Source: Candidatus Hermodarchaeota archaeon (GTDB lineage Archaea; Asgardarchaeota; Hermodarchaeia; Hermodarchaeales; Hermodarchaeaceae). From it: a DNA stretch of 64,000 nucleotides. The position numbers and the translations under genes were made by a program. Each line of letters starts with the position of its first letter. The first letter of the stretch is position 1. Shown here one piece after another: positions 18,552 to 27,877 of the stretch. The stretch covers positions 168,322-232,321 of the forward strand of contig JAEOTO010000031.1 of the NCBI GenBank assembly GCA_016839805.1, read 5' to 3'. The notes beneath the pieces were generated by a model. The model saw only the letters and a program-made list of their open reading frames with translations. It was not told the origin of the DNA and did not search any database.

Positions 18552-19946
18552 ATGCAGCAGCCCAAACTAGGATTAATCACCCCAAATGAGCTAGCACTAT
18601 TTCTGGATTATTATGAGTTAACGAGTACAAAAGCTGACTTCGACCATGGTAACGAGGCGGTTGTGACCCAAGAGTATTTTGTGCGACAGTTGCCCTTTGG
18701 GGGCTATTTGATTGCTGCGGGATTAGAACAGGTAATCGCGTTTATTCTGAATCTACGCTTTGAAGAGAAGGACCTGGGATGGTTGGAAGCAACTTCGGGT
18801 CCTGACTTTAAGGACGGATTTTTAGATTTTCTTATGAACTTCAAATTTAGTGGTTATATCTATGCTGTCCCTGAGGGCACGGTGGTTTTTCCCAATGAAC
18901 CCATCATCAATGTTACAGGTCCGACGCTTGAGGTACAACTCCTCGAAACGTACCTGTTGAATGTGATGAATTTTCAGTCTTTAGTCGCGACAAAGACGGT
19001 TCGGATGGTTGACATTGCCGAGCATCGAACCATCGTTGATTTTGGGGCTCGGCGTGCTCATGGTCGCGATGCAGCTGTGCTTGCTGCTAGGGCGGCGTAT
19101 CTTGCAGGGGCGACTGGAACCTCGTTGGTTCTGGCGGGAAAAATGTGGGGGATACCATACATTGGCACGATGCCCCATGCTTTCATCATGAATCGACCCA
19201 ATGAACTTCAGGCATTTCGTGAATATGCAGAATCGTTTCCCCATAATGCCATACTCTTAGTAGATACCTACGATTCGATTGAAGGAGTAAATAACGCCAT
19301 CATAATCGGGAAAGAACTTCGAGAAAGGGGACACCGATTGCAGGGTATCCGATTAGATAGTGGTGATCTGGTATCCCTTAGCAAGAAATCCCGTGAAATT
19401 CTGGATAAAGCCGGTTTTGAAGATGTTAAAATCTTCGTGAGTAGTGACCTCGATGAATATCGAATTGAAGAAATTATTCGGGAGGGCGCTCCCATTGATG
19501 GATTTGGTGTAGGTACACGCCTTGTCACCGGAGCGAATTTCAACTCCATTACTCGAGAAGGTGGTCCATCAGCCTTGCCGGGTGTCTATAAGCTAGTTGA
19601 AAGAATTGGCAAAGATGGCCATCCTATTCCTAAAACTAAGTTAAGCACCGATAAAGTTCTTCTTCCTTATCGCAAACAAGTGCATCGACATTCTGACGAG
19701 GACGGTAATTTCCATCGTGATACTGTGTCCCGGTGGGATGAACCAATCGCCGACGCAGAACCGCTACTCATTCCCATTATCGAGAAAGGTCGTACGGTAT
19801 ACGGCTTTCCCGATCTGGAAGAGAGTAGAAAATACTGTCAGAGCCAACTTACACGTCTACCAAAACCGTATCGTCTTCTTGCTGATACTCCCATCTATCC
19901 CGTGAAACTAAGCCCTCAATTAGAAAAAGTCAGTAAGGTAGCCTAA
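18552..19946 (+). CDS. pncB: Nicotinate phosphoribosyltransferase
   Basis: 464 residues. It joins nicotinate and PRPP to nicotinate mononucleotide in the NAD salvage (Preiss-Handler) pathway. Family motifs are visible: FGARRAHGRDAA with the active-site region, IVDTYDS, and IRLDSGDLVSLSKK holding the phosphate-binding site. ATG 18552 is chosen over an upstream in-frame ATG at 18510 because GGAGGT (18539-18544) lies 7 nt before it. The nicotinamidase-like gene at 20060 is convergent just downstream, so both steps from nicotinamide to NaMN are encoded side by side. Confidence 0.93.
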   Translation: MQQPKLGLITPNELALFLDYYELTSTKADFDHGNEAVVTQEYFVRQLPFGGYLIAAGLEQVIAFILNLRFEEKDLGWLEATSGPDFKDGFLDFLMNFKFSGYIYAVPEGTVVFPNEPIINVTGPTLEVQLLETYLLNVMNFQSLVATKTVRMVDIAEHRTIVDFGARRAHGRDAAVLAARAAYLAGATGTSLVLAGKMWGIPYIGTMPHAFIMNRPNELQAFREYAESFPHNAILLVDTYDSIEGVNNAIIIGKELRERGHRLQGIRLDSGDLVSLSKKSREILDKAGFEDVKIFVSSDLDEYRIEEIIREGAPIDGFGVGTRLVTGANFNSITREGGPSALPGVYKLVERIGKDGHPIPKTKLSTDKVLLPYRKQVHRHSDEDGNFHRDTVSRWDEPIADAEPLLIPIIEKGRTVYGFPDLEESRKYCQSQLTRLPKPYRLLADTPIYPVKLSPQLEKVSKVA

Positions 19947-20059
19947 ACCAACAGAATTCGAGTAACTAAGACATGTCGAAAATAATTTCAAAATATTCCT
20001 TTCAGAACCCGCTCATCAACTAAGGTTGTTCAAGCAGAGTCATCGACCTTTTTTGATAT

Positions 20060-20599
20060 CTACTTCGGTAATTTCTTGAGTATGGTAGAAGCATCTGAAA
20101 GGGTTGCTCCATAATACTCCTTTAGATAGGCAAGACCAGATTCGTGATCTTCTACGGTGAAGGAATCTACGCCATCCTCCGGCACGATGATTTTGTACCC
20201 GCGGAAAAAGGCATCTGCCGCTGTATGCCGGACACAAAGGTGCGTGTGGAGTCCTGTGAGTATAACCTCTTTGACATTCCGGCTCCGGAGAATCGAGTCC
20301 AAGGGAGTCTCAAAGAAACTACTGTAAACGTGTTTTCCGACAATAATATCATCATCTTGGGGAGTAAGTTCCGGAATAACTTCTGCACCTTCAGTGCCTT
20401 CAATGGCGTGAGCACCCCATCGATGCATTTCAAAGTCAGTATCCAAATGGCTATCATTTGCAAAAATTACCGGAAGCTTGTGTTTGTGAAAACTATCGAT
20501 AAGTTTCCGTATGTGGGGGATAATCCGTTGGGCTCGATCACATTTGAGGGAGCCCGTCACAAAATCATTTAGCATATCGACAACGATTAGTGCTTTCAT
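20060..20599 (-). CDS. Isochorismatase-family cysteine hydrolase, likely nicotinamidase
   Basis: 179 residues from ATG 20599 (the frame is open to 20611). The catalytic triad of the isochorismatase/nicotinamidase superfamily is visible: Asp in VVDMLNDF, Lys in VGKHVYSSFF and Cys in TGLHTHLCVRHTA. Nicotinamidase (nicotinamide to nicotinate plus ammonia) is the best guess because the neighbour makes NaMN from nicotinate, and H/D residues in FANDSHLD fit the nicotinamidase metal site. Other members act on ureido or pyrazinamide-like substrates. Confidence 0.85.
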   Translation of the reverse strand: MKALIVVDMLNDFVTGSLKCDRAQRIIPHIRKLIDSFHKHKLPVIFANDSHLDTDFEMHRWGAHAIEGTEGAEVIPELTPQDDDIIVGKHVYSSFFETPLDSILRSRNVKEVILTGLHTHLCVRHTAADAFFRGYKIIVPEDGVDSFTVEDHESGLAYLKEYYGATLSDASTILKKLPK

Positions 20600-20700
20600 T
20601 GTACTCAACACTGTTTAGAATTCACCGCATTAAAAGACTATTGAACTAGCTACAATCTTGCCTACAACGTTTCACTTAACCATGTTAAGAAGTTCACTAC

Positions 20701-20709
20701 AAATATAAA
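20701..20709 (+). promoter_or_regulatory. TATA box of the ferritin gene
   Basis: AAATATAAA lies about 52-60 nt before ATG 20761, so the transcript would start about 30 nt upstream of the gene. Confidence 0.45.
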
Positions 20710-20760
20710 GAGGAACTGTCATCGCATCCAGTAACATTCCGATTCTGGAAGTGATGATGC

Positions 20761-21255
20761 ATGGAAATTAGCAAAGAACTTCAAGATGCAATTAATGATC
20801 AAATTAACTTCGAACTTTACTCTGGTTACATTTATCTTTCCATGGCAGCGTATTTTGAATCCATTAATCTTTCAGGCATGGCCCACTGGATGAAAATCCA
20901 AGCTGGAGAAGAATATGAACACGCCATGCGGTTTTGGGACCACGTCACCGATCGTGGTGGACGTATAATTCTTACTGACATTAAAGGTCCCACAACTGAA
21001 TGGGATTCTCCCTTAGCTGCCTTTGAGAACGCTTATGAGCATGAAAAAATTGTCACCGAACGCATCTTCAAAATTGGTAAATTAGCAGAAAAGTTGGGTG
21101 ATAAATCCGCGATTCCTATGCTCAACTGGTTCTATGATGAACAGGTTGAAGAAGAGGAACAAACCCAACGTATTGCTGATTTGCTGAAGATGGTTGGCGA
21201 TCAAAAGGGTGCCTTATTCATGCTTGATGGCAAACTTGGTCAGCGTGAGAAGTAA
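20761..21255 (+). CDS. ftn: Non-heme ferritin
   Basis: 164 residues, four-helix bundle. Iron is oxidised at a ferroxidase centre and stored in a 24-mer shell. Ligand residues are visible: E17 region (NFELYSGYIYLSMAAYFE), EEYEHAMRF (E50, H53 positions), E94-type EHEKIVTE, and Q/E in DEQVEEEEQT. The length is typical for bacterial-type Ftn. It is followed by a clear terminator and then a second ferritin-like gene, so iron and oxygen handling is concentrated at 20.7-24.2 kb. Confidence 0.93.
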   Translation: MEISKELQDAINDQINFELYSGYIYLSMAAYFESINLSGMAHWMKIQAGEEYEHAMRFWDHVTDRGGRIILTDIKGPTTEWDSPLAAFENAYEHEKIVTERIFKIGKLAEKLGDKSAIPMLNWFYDEQVEEEEQTQRIADLLKMVGDQKGALFMLDGKLGQREK

Positions 21256-21300
21256 AATTACTTAACTTCTAATGACGAAGTATTGAACAGTACAACCTTA

Positions 21301-21348
21301 GCAGTGGGTGGTATGACTCCACCCTGCTGCATTCCTTTTTCTTTTCAT
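21301..21348 (+). terminator. Hairpin plus T-rich tract after ferritin
   Basis: GCAGTGGGTGG (21301-21311) pairs with the CACCCTGCTGC arm ending at 21330, followed by ATTCCTTTTTCTTTT. Confidence 0.8.
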
Positions 21349-21409
21349 TTCATTGAACTCAAGTTTCGTTGTTATAGTCAACCAATGAGACGCCTAGGAC
21401 AATAGTAAC

Positions 21410-21418
21410 TAATTATAA
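21410..21418 (+). promoter_or_regulatory. TATA box of the ferritin-like protein gene
   Basis: TTATAAGGC-type sequence (TAATTATAAGG) about 60 nt before ATG 21478. Together with the terminator at 21301 it makes the two ferritin-type genes separate units. Confidence 0.4.
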
Positions 21419-21477
21419 GGCAAATAAACAAATTCACCAACACCGAATTCCCTACACAATCAATGGGAGGTATGTAT

Positions 21478-21978
21478 ATGGGAACTAAAGGTCGCGAAAT
21501 CGTCAAAGCAGACATTAAAGAACTCCTTGAATTACTCAACAAGGCATTGGCTGACGAATGGCTAGCCTATTATCAATATTGGATCGGATCGAAGATTGTA
21601 GTTGGACCCATGCGCGATTTGGTTGCAAGTGAACTTGAGGAACACGCCAATGAAGAACTTGAACATGCAGGCATGTTAGTCGATCGAATCATCCAGTTGG
21701 GTGGCACTCCAATCCTTAATCCATCGGAGTGGCAATCAAAAACCAATTGTGATTATGAAGCTCCCACAGATCCCTTCGTGATACCAATCCTGAAACAGAA
21801 CATCAAAGGCGAACAGTGTGCTATTGACGTCTACAATAAAATTGCTGAGAAAGTTAAGGGTAAAGATCCCATAACCCTTCATATTGTCTATAAAATCATG
21901 GCAGATGAAGTGGAACACGAAGAAGATCTTGAAGCGATTATGGATGATCTCGAAGCGATGAAAAAACACTTCAAATAG
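21478..21978 (+). CDS. Ferritin-like (bacterioferritin/DPS-like) di-iron protein
   Basis: 166 residues from ATG 21478, chosen because GGGAGG (21465-21470) lies 7 nt upstream; two earlier ATGs overlap or crowd that site. It has the four-helix di-iron pattern: E in DEWLAYYQYW, E..H in EHANEELEHAGM, E in GEQCAIDVYN and E..H in MADEVEHEEDLEAI. The pattern matches the DUF2202/bacterioferritin-like and rubrerythrin-related families more than classical Ftn. Likely iron-dependent oxygen or peroxide handling; no heme ligand was identified. Confidence 0.88.
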   Translation: MGTKGREIVKADIKELLELLNKALADEWLAYYQYWIGSKIVVGPMRDLVASELEEHANEELEHAGMLVDRIIQLGGTPILNPSEWQSKTNCDYEAPTDPFVIPILKQNIKGEQCAIDVYNKIAEKVKGKDPITLHIVYKIMADEVEHEEDLEAIMDDLEAMKKHFK

Positions 21979-22046
21979 AATTATATGCAAATCTACAGTT
22001 GCGAACCAGTGGACTTTGTCTGAATTGTTCGCAGAGTTTTCTCTTT

Positions 22047-22973
22047 CTAAAATCCTAATACTACTAGCCAAACGCCACTTATGGTGAGAATGGTTCCTAG
22101 GAGAATGAGAGGTGTGACTTTTTCTTTTAGAAAGAAGATGGTAAATGGGAGTGCAAAGAGTGGTGCGGTTGCGGCGATTACAGAGGTTACGGCAGCTCCG
22201 GTGAAAAAGACCGCATTGACGTAAAGGATGGAACCAATACCCATTCCGAAAAATCCCGCAATTACCACATATTTAGTTGCACGTTTTGTGGGCATTAGCA
22301 TTCCCCGCTGTCGGGCTAAGAAAAAGAAAGGAAGAAGAAAGAAGGACCCAATGAGAATTCGGATGAGATTTGCATCAATTGGATCAGCACCGACTAAACC
22401 AATTTGGAGTATCACGGTCGCCGTGGCCCAACTGAACGCGGCGAGGATAGCTAGTGTAATCCCGAGTATATCCCACTTTATGGATGTTTGATCTTCAGTT
22501 TGTTGTGATATAGTGTTTTCTTGTTGTGCCTGTTCCCGAGTGATGATACTGATTCCAAGTATGGCAAGGATGACTCCGGCGAATCGGGTGATGAGAAGGG
22601 GTTCGTTGAGAAAAAGGATGGAGAAGAAGTATGTGATGATGGGGAATGTCATAGCAATGGGAAACGCCCGAGATACGCCAATCCGAGACTGGCTCGTTAA
22701 ATACATAAGGTCGCCAATACCCGCCCCCAAAATAATGGAGGCAGCTAAAAAGGGAACGGAGGAAAAGGGAACGGTGAATCCCGTTGGGTAAAGGAGTAGA
22801 AGAACTACAAGGGCGATGACAGGAAGCGCAATCCACATCTTGAAAGCATTGATGGCGATTGGTTGGATTTCCGCACTCTGCGATTTGTAAACAACGTTTG
22901 AAATTCCGAAGAGGACAGCACCGAGAAGCCCCATGAAAACTCCAGTGAGAAAAAGCTCGGGGGGAACCACCAT
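22047..22973 (-). CDS. EamA-family (DMT superfamily) transporter
   Basis: 308 residues with ten hydrophobic helices in two repeats of five, the DMT/EamA pattern; the repeats meet around residues 150-165 in a charged loop (QAQQENTISQQTEDQT). The end of the second repeat, LFALPFTIFFLKEKVTPLILLG, is the typical EamA helix pair. Substrate cannot be told (metabolites, nucleotide sugars, amino acids). GGTGAT is just upstream of ATG 22973. A second EamA protein with low similarity is at 48366. Confidence 0.9.
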   Translation of the reverse strand: MVVPPELFLTGVFMGLLGAVLFGISNVVYKSQSAEIQPIAINAFKMWIALPVIALVVLLLLYPTGFTVPFSSVPFLAASIILGAGIGDLMYLTSQSRIGVSRAFPIAMTFPIITYFFSILFLNEPLLITRFAGVILAILGISIITREQAQQENTISQQTEDQTSIKWDILGITLAILAAFSWATATVILQIGLVGADPIDANLIRILIGSFFLLPFFFLARQRGMLMPTKRATKYVVIAGFFGMGIGSILYVNAVFFTGAAVTSVIAATAPLFALPFTIFFLKEKVTPLILLGTILTISGVWLVVLGF

Positions 22974-23115
22974 TATTAATCACCTATAATCCAGAATTTA
23001 TTCAAACGTAGAGCCTCTAATGTATAGTTTTCGTCTAAAAACGTTGCAGAGTGGGAAGTTTTTTGAAGAGGATGTGAACAAGTGGGGTACACTTTGGACA
23101 CGGAGGCAACATCTC

Positions 23116-23673
23116 ATGTATCCAATCGACATCCTTCTTGATGAACATAAGTTGGTTGAACGCGTCTTTGCCATAATTGAGAAAGTCCGTGATAAACTCG
23201 AAGATAAAGAAGAAGTCCCAGCCACTATTTTTTGGAAACTTGTTGATTTTATCAGAGGTTACGCTGACGTTATCCACCATAGCAAAGAAGAGGATATTTT
23301 CTTCGAGCAGATGCGTGAACACGACACCGATCTCTCCGATGAAGTTCAGGATAATATCGCTGTTCTCATCGAAGAGCACATTGAAGCCTTGGACCTTGCG
23401 AATGAAATGCATAAAGGAATTCGCGCTTATCGTCGTGGAGCTCCAGAAGCACGGGATAAAATTCTCAAATCAGTTGATGGCTATCTGAAAATCATGAAAC
23501 CTCACTTCGAAATGGAAGAAGAGGACGTCTTCCCTGCAATGGTTGGCGTGCTTAGCAAGGAAGAAAAAACCAAAATGAAAGCTGATTTTTCCCGATTCGA
23601 CGATATACTAGGTGGGAAAGAAGTTCATAAACGATATCACAAACTCGTAGAGGAACTTGAAAAAGAGCTCTAA
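23116..23673 (+). CDS. Hemerythrin-like HHE domain protein
   Basis: 186 residues from ATG 23116, chosen because GGAGG (23102-23106) lies 9 nt upstream; the frame is open further upstream. The HHE di-iron ligands are visible: H in DEHKLVERVF, H/H in DVIHHSKEED with E downstream, E/H in IEEHIEALD and H..E in KPHFEMEEEDVFP. Such proteins bind O2, NO or store iron. The PAS gene at 23829 follows on the same strand after a 155-bp gap; in many anaerobes HHE and PAS domains are fused in one protein, so they may form a split sensor. Confidence 0.9.
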   Translation: MYPIDILLDEHKLVERVFAIIEKVRDKLEDKEEVPATIFWKLVDFIRGYADVIHHSKEEDIFFEQMREHDTDLSDEVQDNIAVLIEEHIEALDLANEMHKGIRAYRRGAPEARDKILKSVDGYLKIMKPHFEMEEEDVFPAMVGVLSKEEKTKMKADFSRFDDILGGKEVHKRYHKLVEELEKEL

Positions 23674-23828
23674 GCTTATTTATTGATTTTCTCATGCAAG
23701 TGAGAATTAACAGAAATCTAAGAAAACTTATGTGATAGTCTATTACATTTTAGGTTCCTTCTAAAGTAGGACTAGCAGTAGATTTATGTAACAAAACAAG
23801 AACTTTACAGCGTTAAGGATTTGGTTGA

Positions 23829-24215
23829 ATGGCTGAAATAGTGCAAGAAGAGGTATTCAAAGCAATTTTTGAATCAATGCCTGCAGAAGTCTCCTTCGTC
23901 GATAAGGAGGATAAGGTAGCGTTTTTCAATAAAGGGATGAATCGCATTTTTCCTCGTCCTGAAGGCATCATCGGTCGTCCCGTCCAAAAATGTCACCCAT
24001 CGAAAAGTCTGCATGTTGTCGAGCAAATTCTTCAAGATTTCAAAGATGGCAAGCGTGATGTTGCTGAATTTTGGATTGATCACAAAGATCGGAAAATATT
24101 AATCCGATATTTCCCAGTGCACAACACAGATGGTCAATATTTAGGGACACTTGAATTTACTATTGACATTACTGACATTCAAAGGATTACTGGAGAAAAA
24201 CGTCTCCTTGATTAG
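23829..24215 (+). CDS. Single-domain PAS protein
   Basis: 128 residues, one PAS domain (about 8-122) starting FKAIFESMPAEVSFVDKEDK and ending IDITDIQRITGE. It matches the PAS domain found at the C-terminus of DUF438-hemerythrin-PAS proteins. There is no effector domain, so it must signal through a partner. Cys56 in KCHPSKS, the conserved position in this PAS subtype, could bind heme or a cluster (inference). It follows the hemerythrin gene. Confidence 0.87.
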   Translation: MAEIVQEEVFKAIFESMPAEVSFVDKEDKVAFFNKGMNRIFPRPEGIIGRPVQKCHPSKSLHVVEQILQDFKDGKRDVAEFWIDHKDRKILIRYFPVHNTDGQYLGTLEFTIDITDIQRITGEKRLLD

Positions 24216-24331
24216 AATCCACTCACTTCTTTGTAATCATCTCTTTGTCTTCGATTCTTTCGTAGAAAGAATATGACGGAAATCTTTTTCGACTACACTG
24301 CAGTAAGTAGGGCAACAACGTTTCTAAGACG

Positions 24332-24940
24332 GTGAAAAAATTGCATGAAAGCCCAGAGAGAAAAAACTCATTTAACTGGGATCGAGTATTCGGCGGAATT
24401 GCATCAGTGACCTTTGCTTTACAGCTGATTTCTTTGCTTATTCTGTTTGTAGCCGGTGTCATCTTTTTACTTATGCTAAGTGGCATCTGGGGCATTCTTG
24501 TTGCTAATGAGGACATCTTCATCTTTGTTCTACTCCTTGGAGGCGGGTTTGCTTTCCTTGTTTTCGTTTGGCTAATTGGTGTATTTCTTCGATTCCATCG
24601 ACGAGTTAGAAGGTTCCTTGTAGGCGGTGGTGTCGGTGATATTGATGCTGATGATTCCGCTTCAAAAACAATTCTCACAATGTTTGGTATTGCAATACTG
24701 TTCGTGTTGGTGGCGGGCATTTATGGATATTACTTACTGTGGAAATATATCCTAAATTCCTGGGGAATTGCATGGTTGACCTCTCTCGGAGTCACTGGGA
24801 TTTTCTTCTATGAATTCGGACTCTTCATTGTATGGATAGCAATCGGTATCCTAATCATCACTTTCATAATGCAGATTCTAACTGCAGCAATAAATCGGTA
24901 TGCACGGGGTTTAGTCGAAGCCGTCGACGAAGCACAGTAA
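24332..24940 (+). CDS. Membrane protein of unknown function, four helices
   Basis: 202 residues from GTG 24332. Four hydrophobic helices lie at about 22-50, 58-82, 110-135 and 160-190, with a Gly-rich acidic loop (GGGVGDIDADDS) in between and a charged tail. No signature residues were recognised. It is preceded by a short gap after the PAS gene and followed by a methyltransferase 68 bp downstream; no functional link is evident. Confidence 0.75.
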   Translation: MKKLHESPERKNSFNWDRVFGGIASVTFALQLISLLILFVAGVIFLLMLSGIWGILVANEDIFIFVLLLGGGFAFLVFVWLIGVFLRFHRRVRRFLVGGGVGDIDADDSASKTILTMFGIAILFVLVAGIYGYYLLWKYILNSWGIAWLTSLGVTGIFFYEFGLFIVWIAIGILIITFIMQILTAAINRYARGLVEAVDEAQ

Positions 24941-25008
24941 AATTCCTGCGTAGCTTGATTACTGTTTGAGGCGTCACAGTCTAATAGTTCCTCAATACAG
25001 CATGTTGT

Positions 25009-25776
25009 ATGAACAACCACCTACTCAGTCAATGGGAGGCAAATGCAGGGGCCTTTGCCCAATTAATCAACGGAAAGGGTACACCACATCATCGTAAAAT
25101 TCTAAACCCATGTATTAATCGCCTCATGGGAGATGTAAAAGGAAAGAAAATCCTGGATGCTGGTTGTGGAGAAGGCTATCTATCACGGGTTTATACAGAA
25201 AAAGGTGCAAATGTTGTTGGTGTGGACTTCTCTCCCAAATTGATTGCTTTAAGTCAGAAGAAATTCGCGGACCTAGATATCGAGTTTTTGGTTGCAGACA
25301 TTTGTCAGCTAGATCCCCTGAAAGATAATCAGTTTGATATTGTCCTTTGTAATTTAGTATTGCTCAATATTGAATGTTTAGACAAGAGCCTCCAAGAGTT
25401 TTACCGAGTTCTGCGTCCAGGAGGCTTTCTCATCTTTTCAGTCGTCCATCCTGCATTCAATGTATATGGACCAGGTCGTTGGGAATTAGGTGAAAAAATC
25501 AAAAACACCGGACGTCGAAAAGGCCAGTATTTCGTCATTGACCAATATTTCACTGAAAAAGAGTTTCAGGTTCTTTGGAAGAGTCGAAAAGGAGATGGTT
25601 TTCCGCAAAAGTTTAGTTTCTTTCATCGAACCATTAGTACTTACGTGAATCAAGTCATTGACACCGGTTTCCGTCTCACGATATTAAAAGAACCCCTTCC
25701 GATAATGGATGCCAAATTTTTTGATCGAGAACGTCGGATTCCTTTCTTTCTTGTAGTCAAAGCTGAAAAACCCTAA
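25009..25776 (+). CDS. Class I SAM-dependent methyltransferase
   Basis: 255 residues. Motif I is ILDAGCGEGY (about 46-55), the acidic strand end is VVGVDFS, motif II/III are FDIVLCNLVLLNI and the post-motif VLRPGGFLIFSVVHPAF is typical of UbiE/Methyltransf_11 enzymes. The substrate is unknown; small molecules (quinones, thiols, sugars) are usual. The first ~35 residues are helical and probably cap the substrate site. Confidence 0.88.
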   Translation: MNNHLLSQWEANAGAFAQLINGKGTPHHRKILNPCINRLMGDVKGKKILDAGCGEGYLSRVYTEKGANVVGVDFSPKLIALSQKKFADLDIEFLVADICQLDPLKDNQFDIVLCNLVLLNIECLDKSLQEFYRVLRPGGFLIFSVVHPAFNVYGPGRWELGEKIKNTGRRKGQYFVIDQYFTEKEFQVLWKSRKGDGFPQKFSFFHRTISTYVNQVIDTGFRLTILKEPLPIMDAKFFDRERRIPFFLVVKAEKP

Positions 25777-25796
25777 TCGTAAGGTTGCCTTCAATA

Positions 25797-26360
25797 TCAT
25801 TTGGTTTTGGTGAAATCCAGTTGGAAGTGTTGTGGTAAGAGGAGTGAAACTTCAGTAAAGGCTTCAGGTCTTTTAAGAAGGCGAGAGATAAAGCGTGTGA
25901 AGAGCCGAGAATCTTCCGCACAGGCTACTGCAAAACCTACGGGGGACACACCCACAACAAGGAAGCGTTGTGACAGGTTCAGAATTGAACCAGTTTCTTC
26001 GTTTTTTTGGTCATCGAGTTCGTCTAATTGAAGTGTCACATCTTCAGCAAGAAGGAGTACTCCTGCGGAAAGCCCTCGCGGATAACTCTTAGTCAACAAT
26101 GCAAAAAGGGGCGAATCCAGTGGAAGCACTTGGTTTTGGGGAGTGCGAACTTCTTCGATTACCGTCTTAATTAACCAGGTTTCATGGAGTTGAATTTGGT
26201 CTAATAGCTCAGTAATGAAGGTTTCACCAACTACGAATCTGCTTGATTGGAAAAGGGATTCCGTATCCTGAAAATCAAGTGCAACGCGGATATCCTCTTC
26301 TTCTGCTTTTCCACAGACGATTACGATCCATGCGTTATTAGCTTCCACGTATATCAACAA
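25797..26360 (-). CDS. Protein of unknown function
   Basis: 187 residues, not recognised. It is rich in Leu and acidic residues, has two Cys and no membrane helix. Alternating hydrophobic stretches (FLVVGVSPVGFAVACA, SAGVLLLAEDVTLQL) suggest an alpha/beta fold. It lies convergent with the methyltransferase at 25009 and divergent from the hydrolase at 26494. The reading frame has codon usage like its neighbours and no competing ORF, so it is probably real. Confidence 0.6.
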   Translation of the reverse strand: MLIYVEANNAWIVIVCGKAEEEDIRVALDFQDTESLFQSSRFVVGETFITELLDQIQLHETWLIKTVIEEVRTPQNQVLPLDSPLFALLTKSYPRGLSAGVLLLAEDVTLQLDELDDQKNEETGSILNLSQRFLVVGVSPVGFAVACAEDSRLFTRFISRLLKRPEAFTEVSLLLPQHFQLDFTKTK

Positions 26361-26493
26361 ATTTCTTTTTTGCTTTTTACGATTATGATGATAGACGGGA
26401 AAAGAAAAAACTCTTTGGACTTTAAGGGCACAAGTGTAGATTCATTGATTTCAAGCAAAAACTCATGGTTAGCTTGAGTTCTGAAGAAGGATT

Positions 26494-27291
26494 GTGATTG
26501 TCATCACGAAAATCAATGGCGTAGATATTCAATTGTATGTGTTACAGGAAGGACAAGGACTTTCCGTTGTATTTATCCATGGCTGGGCTGCATCCCATCG
26601 GTTCTGGAAATATCAAATTCCTCACTTTAAACTAAAATATCAGGTAACAGCCTATGACCTCCGTGGACATGGTGAATCAGATAAACCCAGTACAGGATAC
26701 ACGGTTAATGACCATGTCAATGATCTCGAATTGCTTTTAGAAGACTTGAGCATTGAAAATACTGTGCTTATCGGTCACTCCTTGGGAGGTATGATAGCAC
26801 TTGCATATGCATTGAAAGCACCGCATAATCTCCGTGGACTGGTAATAGTGGGAGCTAGTGCCCGTCCAGTTCCATCTCGTAAACGCAGCTTCCAGTTTAC
26901 CTTCTTAGCATGGTTAATTCGTATGTCAAGAACCAGAGCTTCGAAATTCACCCAAAAGGAAATCTTTGCTCCTGATGTGGATCCTGAACTCGTTGACTGG
27001 GTTAATAACGAATCCCTGCGAACACCGACCCATGTGATTCTTCAGATTCTAAAATCAGTGAAAAAATTTGATGTGATGAACCGACTCCAGGAAATCAAAG
27101 TGCCCACTGCTCTTGTAACTGGTGAATATGACACAGTCGTCGACTCCTCTGATCTTAAAGAGATGCAGGGACGATTATCCGCTTCTAAGCAGTTGATTAT
27201 TGATAATGCGGGACACAATTGTATCCTGGAACAGCCTAGCCTGTTCAATTCTAAGCTAGAACACTTTCTCCAGAACTTCGACTCGCCCTAA
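26494..27291 (+). CDS. Alpha/beta hydrolase
   Basis: 265 residues from GTG 26494. Catalytic parts are visible: the oxyanion loop VFIHGWAASH, nucleophile GHSLGG (S93-G97 region), acid in TGEYDTVVDS and His in NAGHNCILEQP. The size and cap pattern fit esterases, haloperoxidase-like or C-C bond hydrolases. Substrate unknown. It is convergent with the small secreted protein at 27317. Confidence 0.88.
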   Translation: MIVITKINGVDIQLYVLQEGQGLSVVFIHGWAASHRFWKYQIPHFKLKYQVTAYDLRGHGESDKPSTGYTVNDHVNDLELLLEDLSIENTVLIGHSLGGMIALAYALKAPHNLRGLVIVGASARPVPSRKRSFQFTFLAWLIRMSRTRASKFTQKEIFAPDVDPELVDWVNNESLRTPTHVILQILKSVKKFDVMNRLQEIKVPTALVTGEYDTVVDSSDLKEMQGRLSASKQLIIDNAGHNCILEQPSLFNSKLEHFLQNFDSP

Positions 27292-27316
27292 TGGAATGAG
27301 GAGAAATGATTGGGTT

Positions 27317-27721
27317 TTAAGCTGTGATGAAGGGGGCGCCACGTGCATAGACTGTAACTGTTCCTTCTAGTTCACCAAGAGCACAGGTAACGGTGATGAC
27401 ATATGAACCACTAAGATCTAGCCACGGACTAGTTACCGTAGTTGTTGTTGTGTCAATACTTCCATGCGCACGTATTAGATTGTTTGAAGCGTCTCGGATT
27501 TCATATCCCCAAATAGCTGTAACTGATGTCAGGCTAATGGTGACCTGGATCTGACTGTTGGGCCATCCAATCACTCCGGAAATATCAGTTTGAGAGATTA
27601 TTCCTGAGAGGTTTACAGCCTGTGATTGGAGGGGGAAAGGGTATGCTAGTCCAAGATAGATGCCGGCTGAGATGATGACAACTGCTACAATTGCACCTGC
27701 GATTTTTACTGCTTTTCCCAT
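27317..27721 (-). CDS. Small membrane-anchored extracellular protein
   Basis: 134 residues from ATG 27721 (the frame is open further upstream to 27856, but that part has no coding character). An N-terminal signal anchor (about 1-30, GKAVKIAGAIVAVVIISAGIY) precedes a ~100-residue beta-rich domain with Thr-rich strands (DTTTTTVTSPWLDLSGSYVITVTC) that looks like an Ig-like/jelly-roll domain. Function unknown. Confidence 0.65.
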   Translation of the reverse strand: MGKAVKIAGAIVAVVIISAGIYLGLAYPFPLQSQAVNLSGIISQTDISGVIGWPNSQIQVTISLTSVTAIWGYEIRDASNNLIRAHGSIDTTTTTVTSPWLDLSGSYVITVTCALGELEGTVTVYARGAPFITA

Positions 27722-27877
27722 ATTAGAAGCACCTTGTAATTGCTTTCTTTGCGTTGTTGGTCTATTTAGGCTTCTAGTGTTGACCAATGAATGCCGCTTA
27801 ATACAGAAGTGGAATATAATATAGGTTGAAAACGGCATGGGCAATAAACACATCACTCAAGTCTGGAGTCTTCGAAA

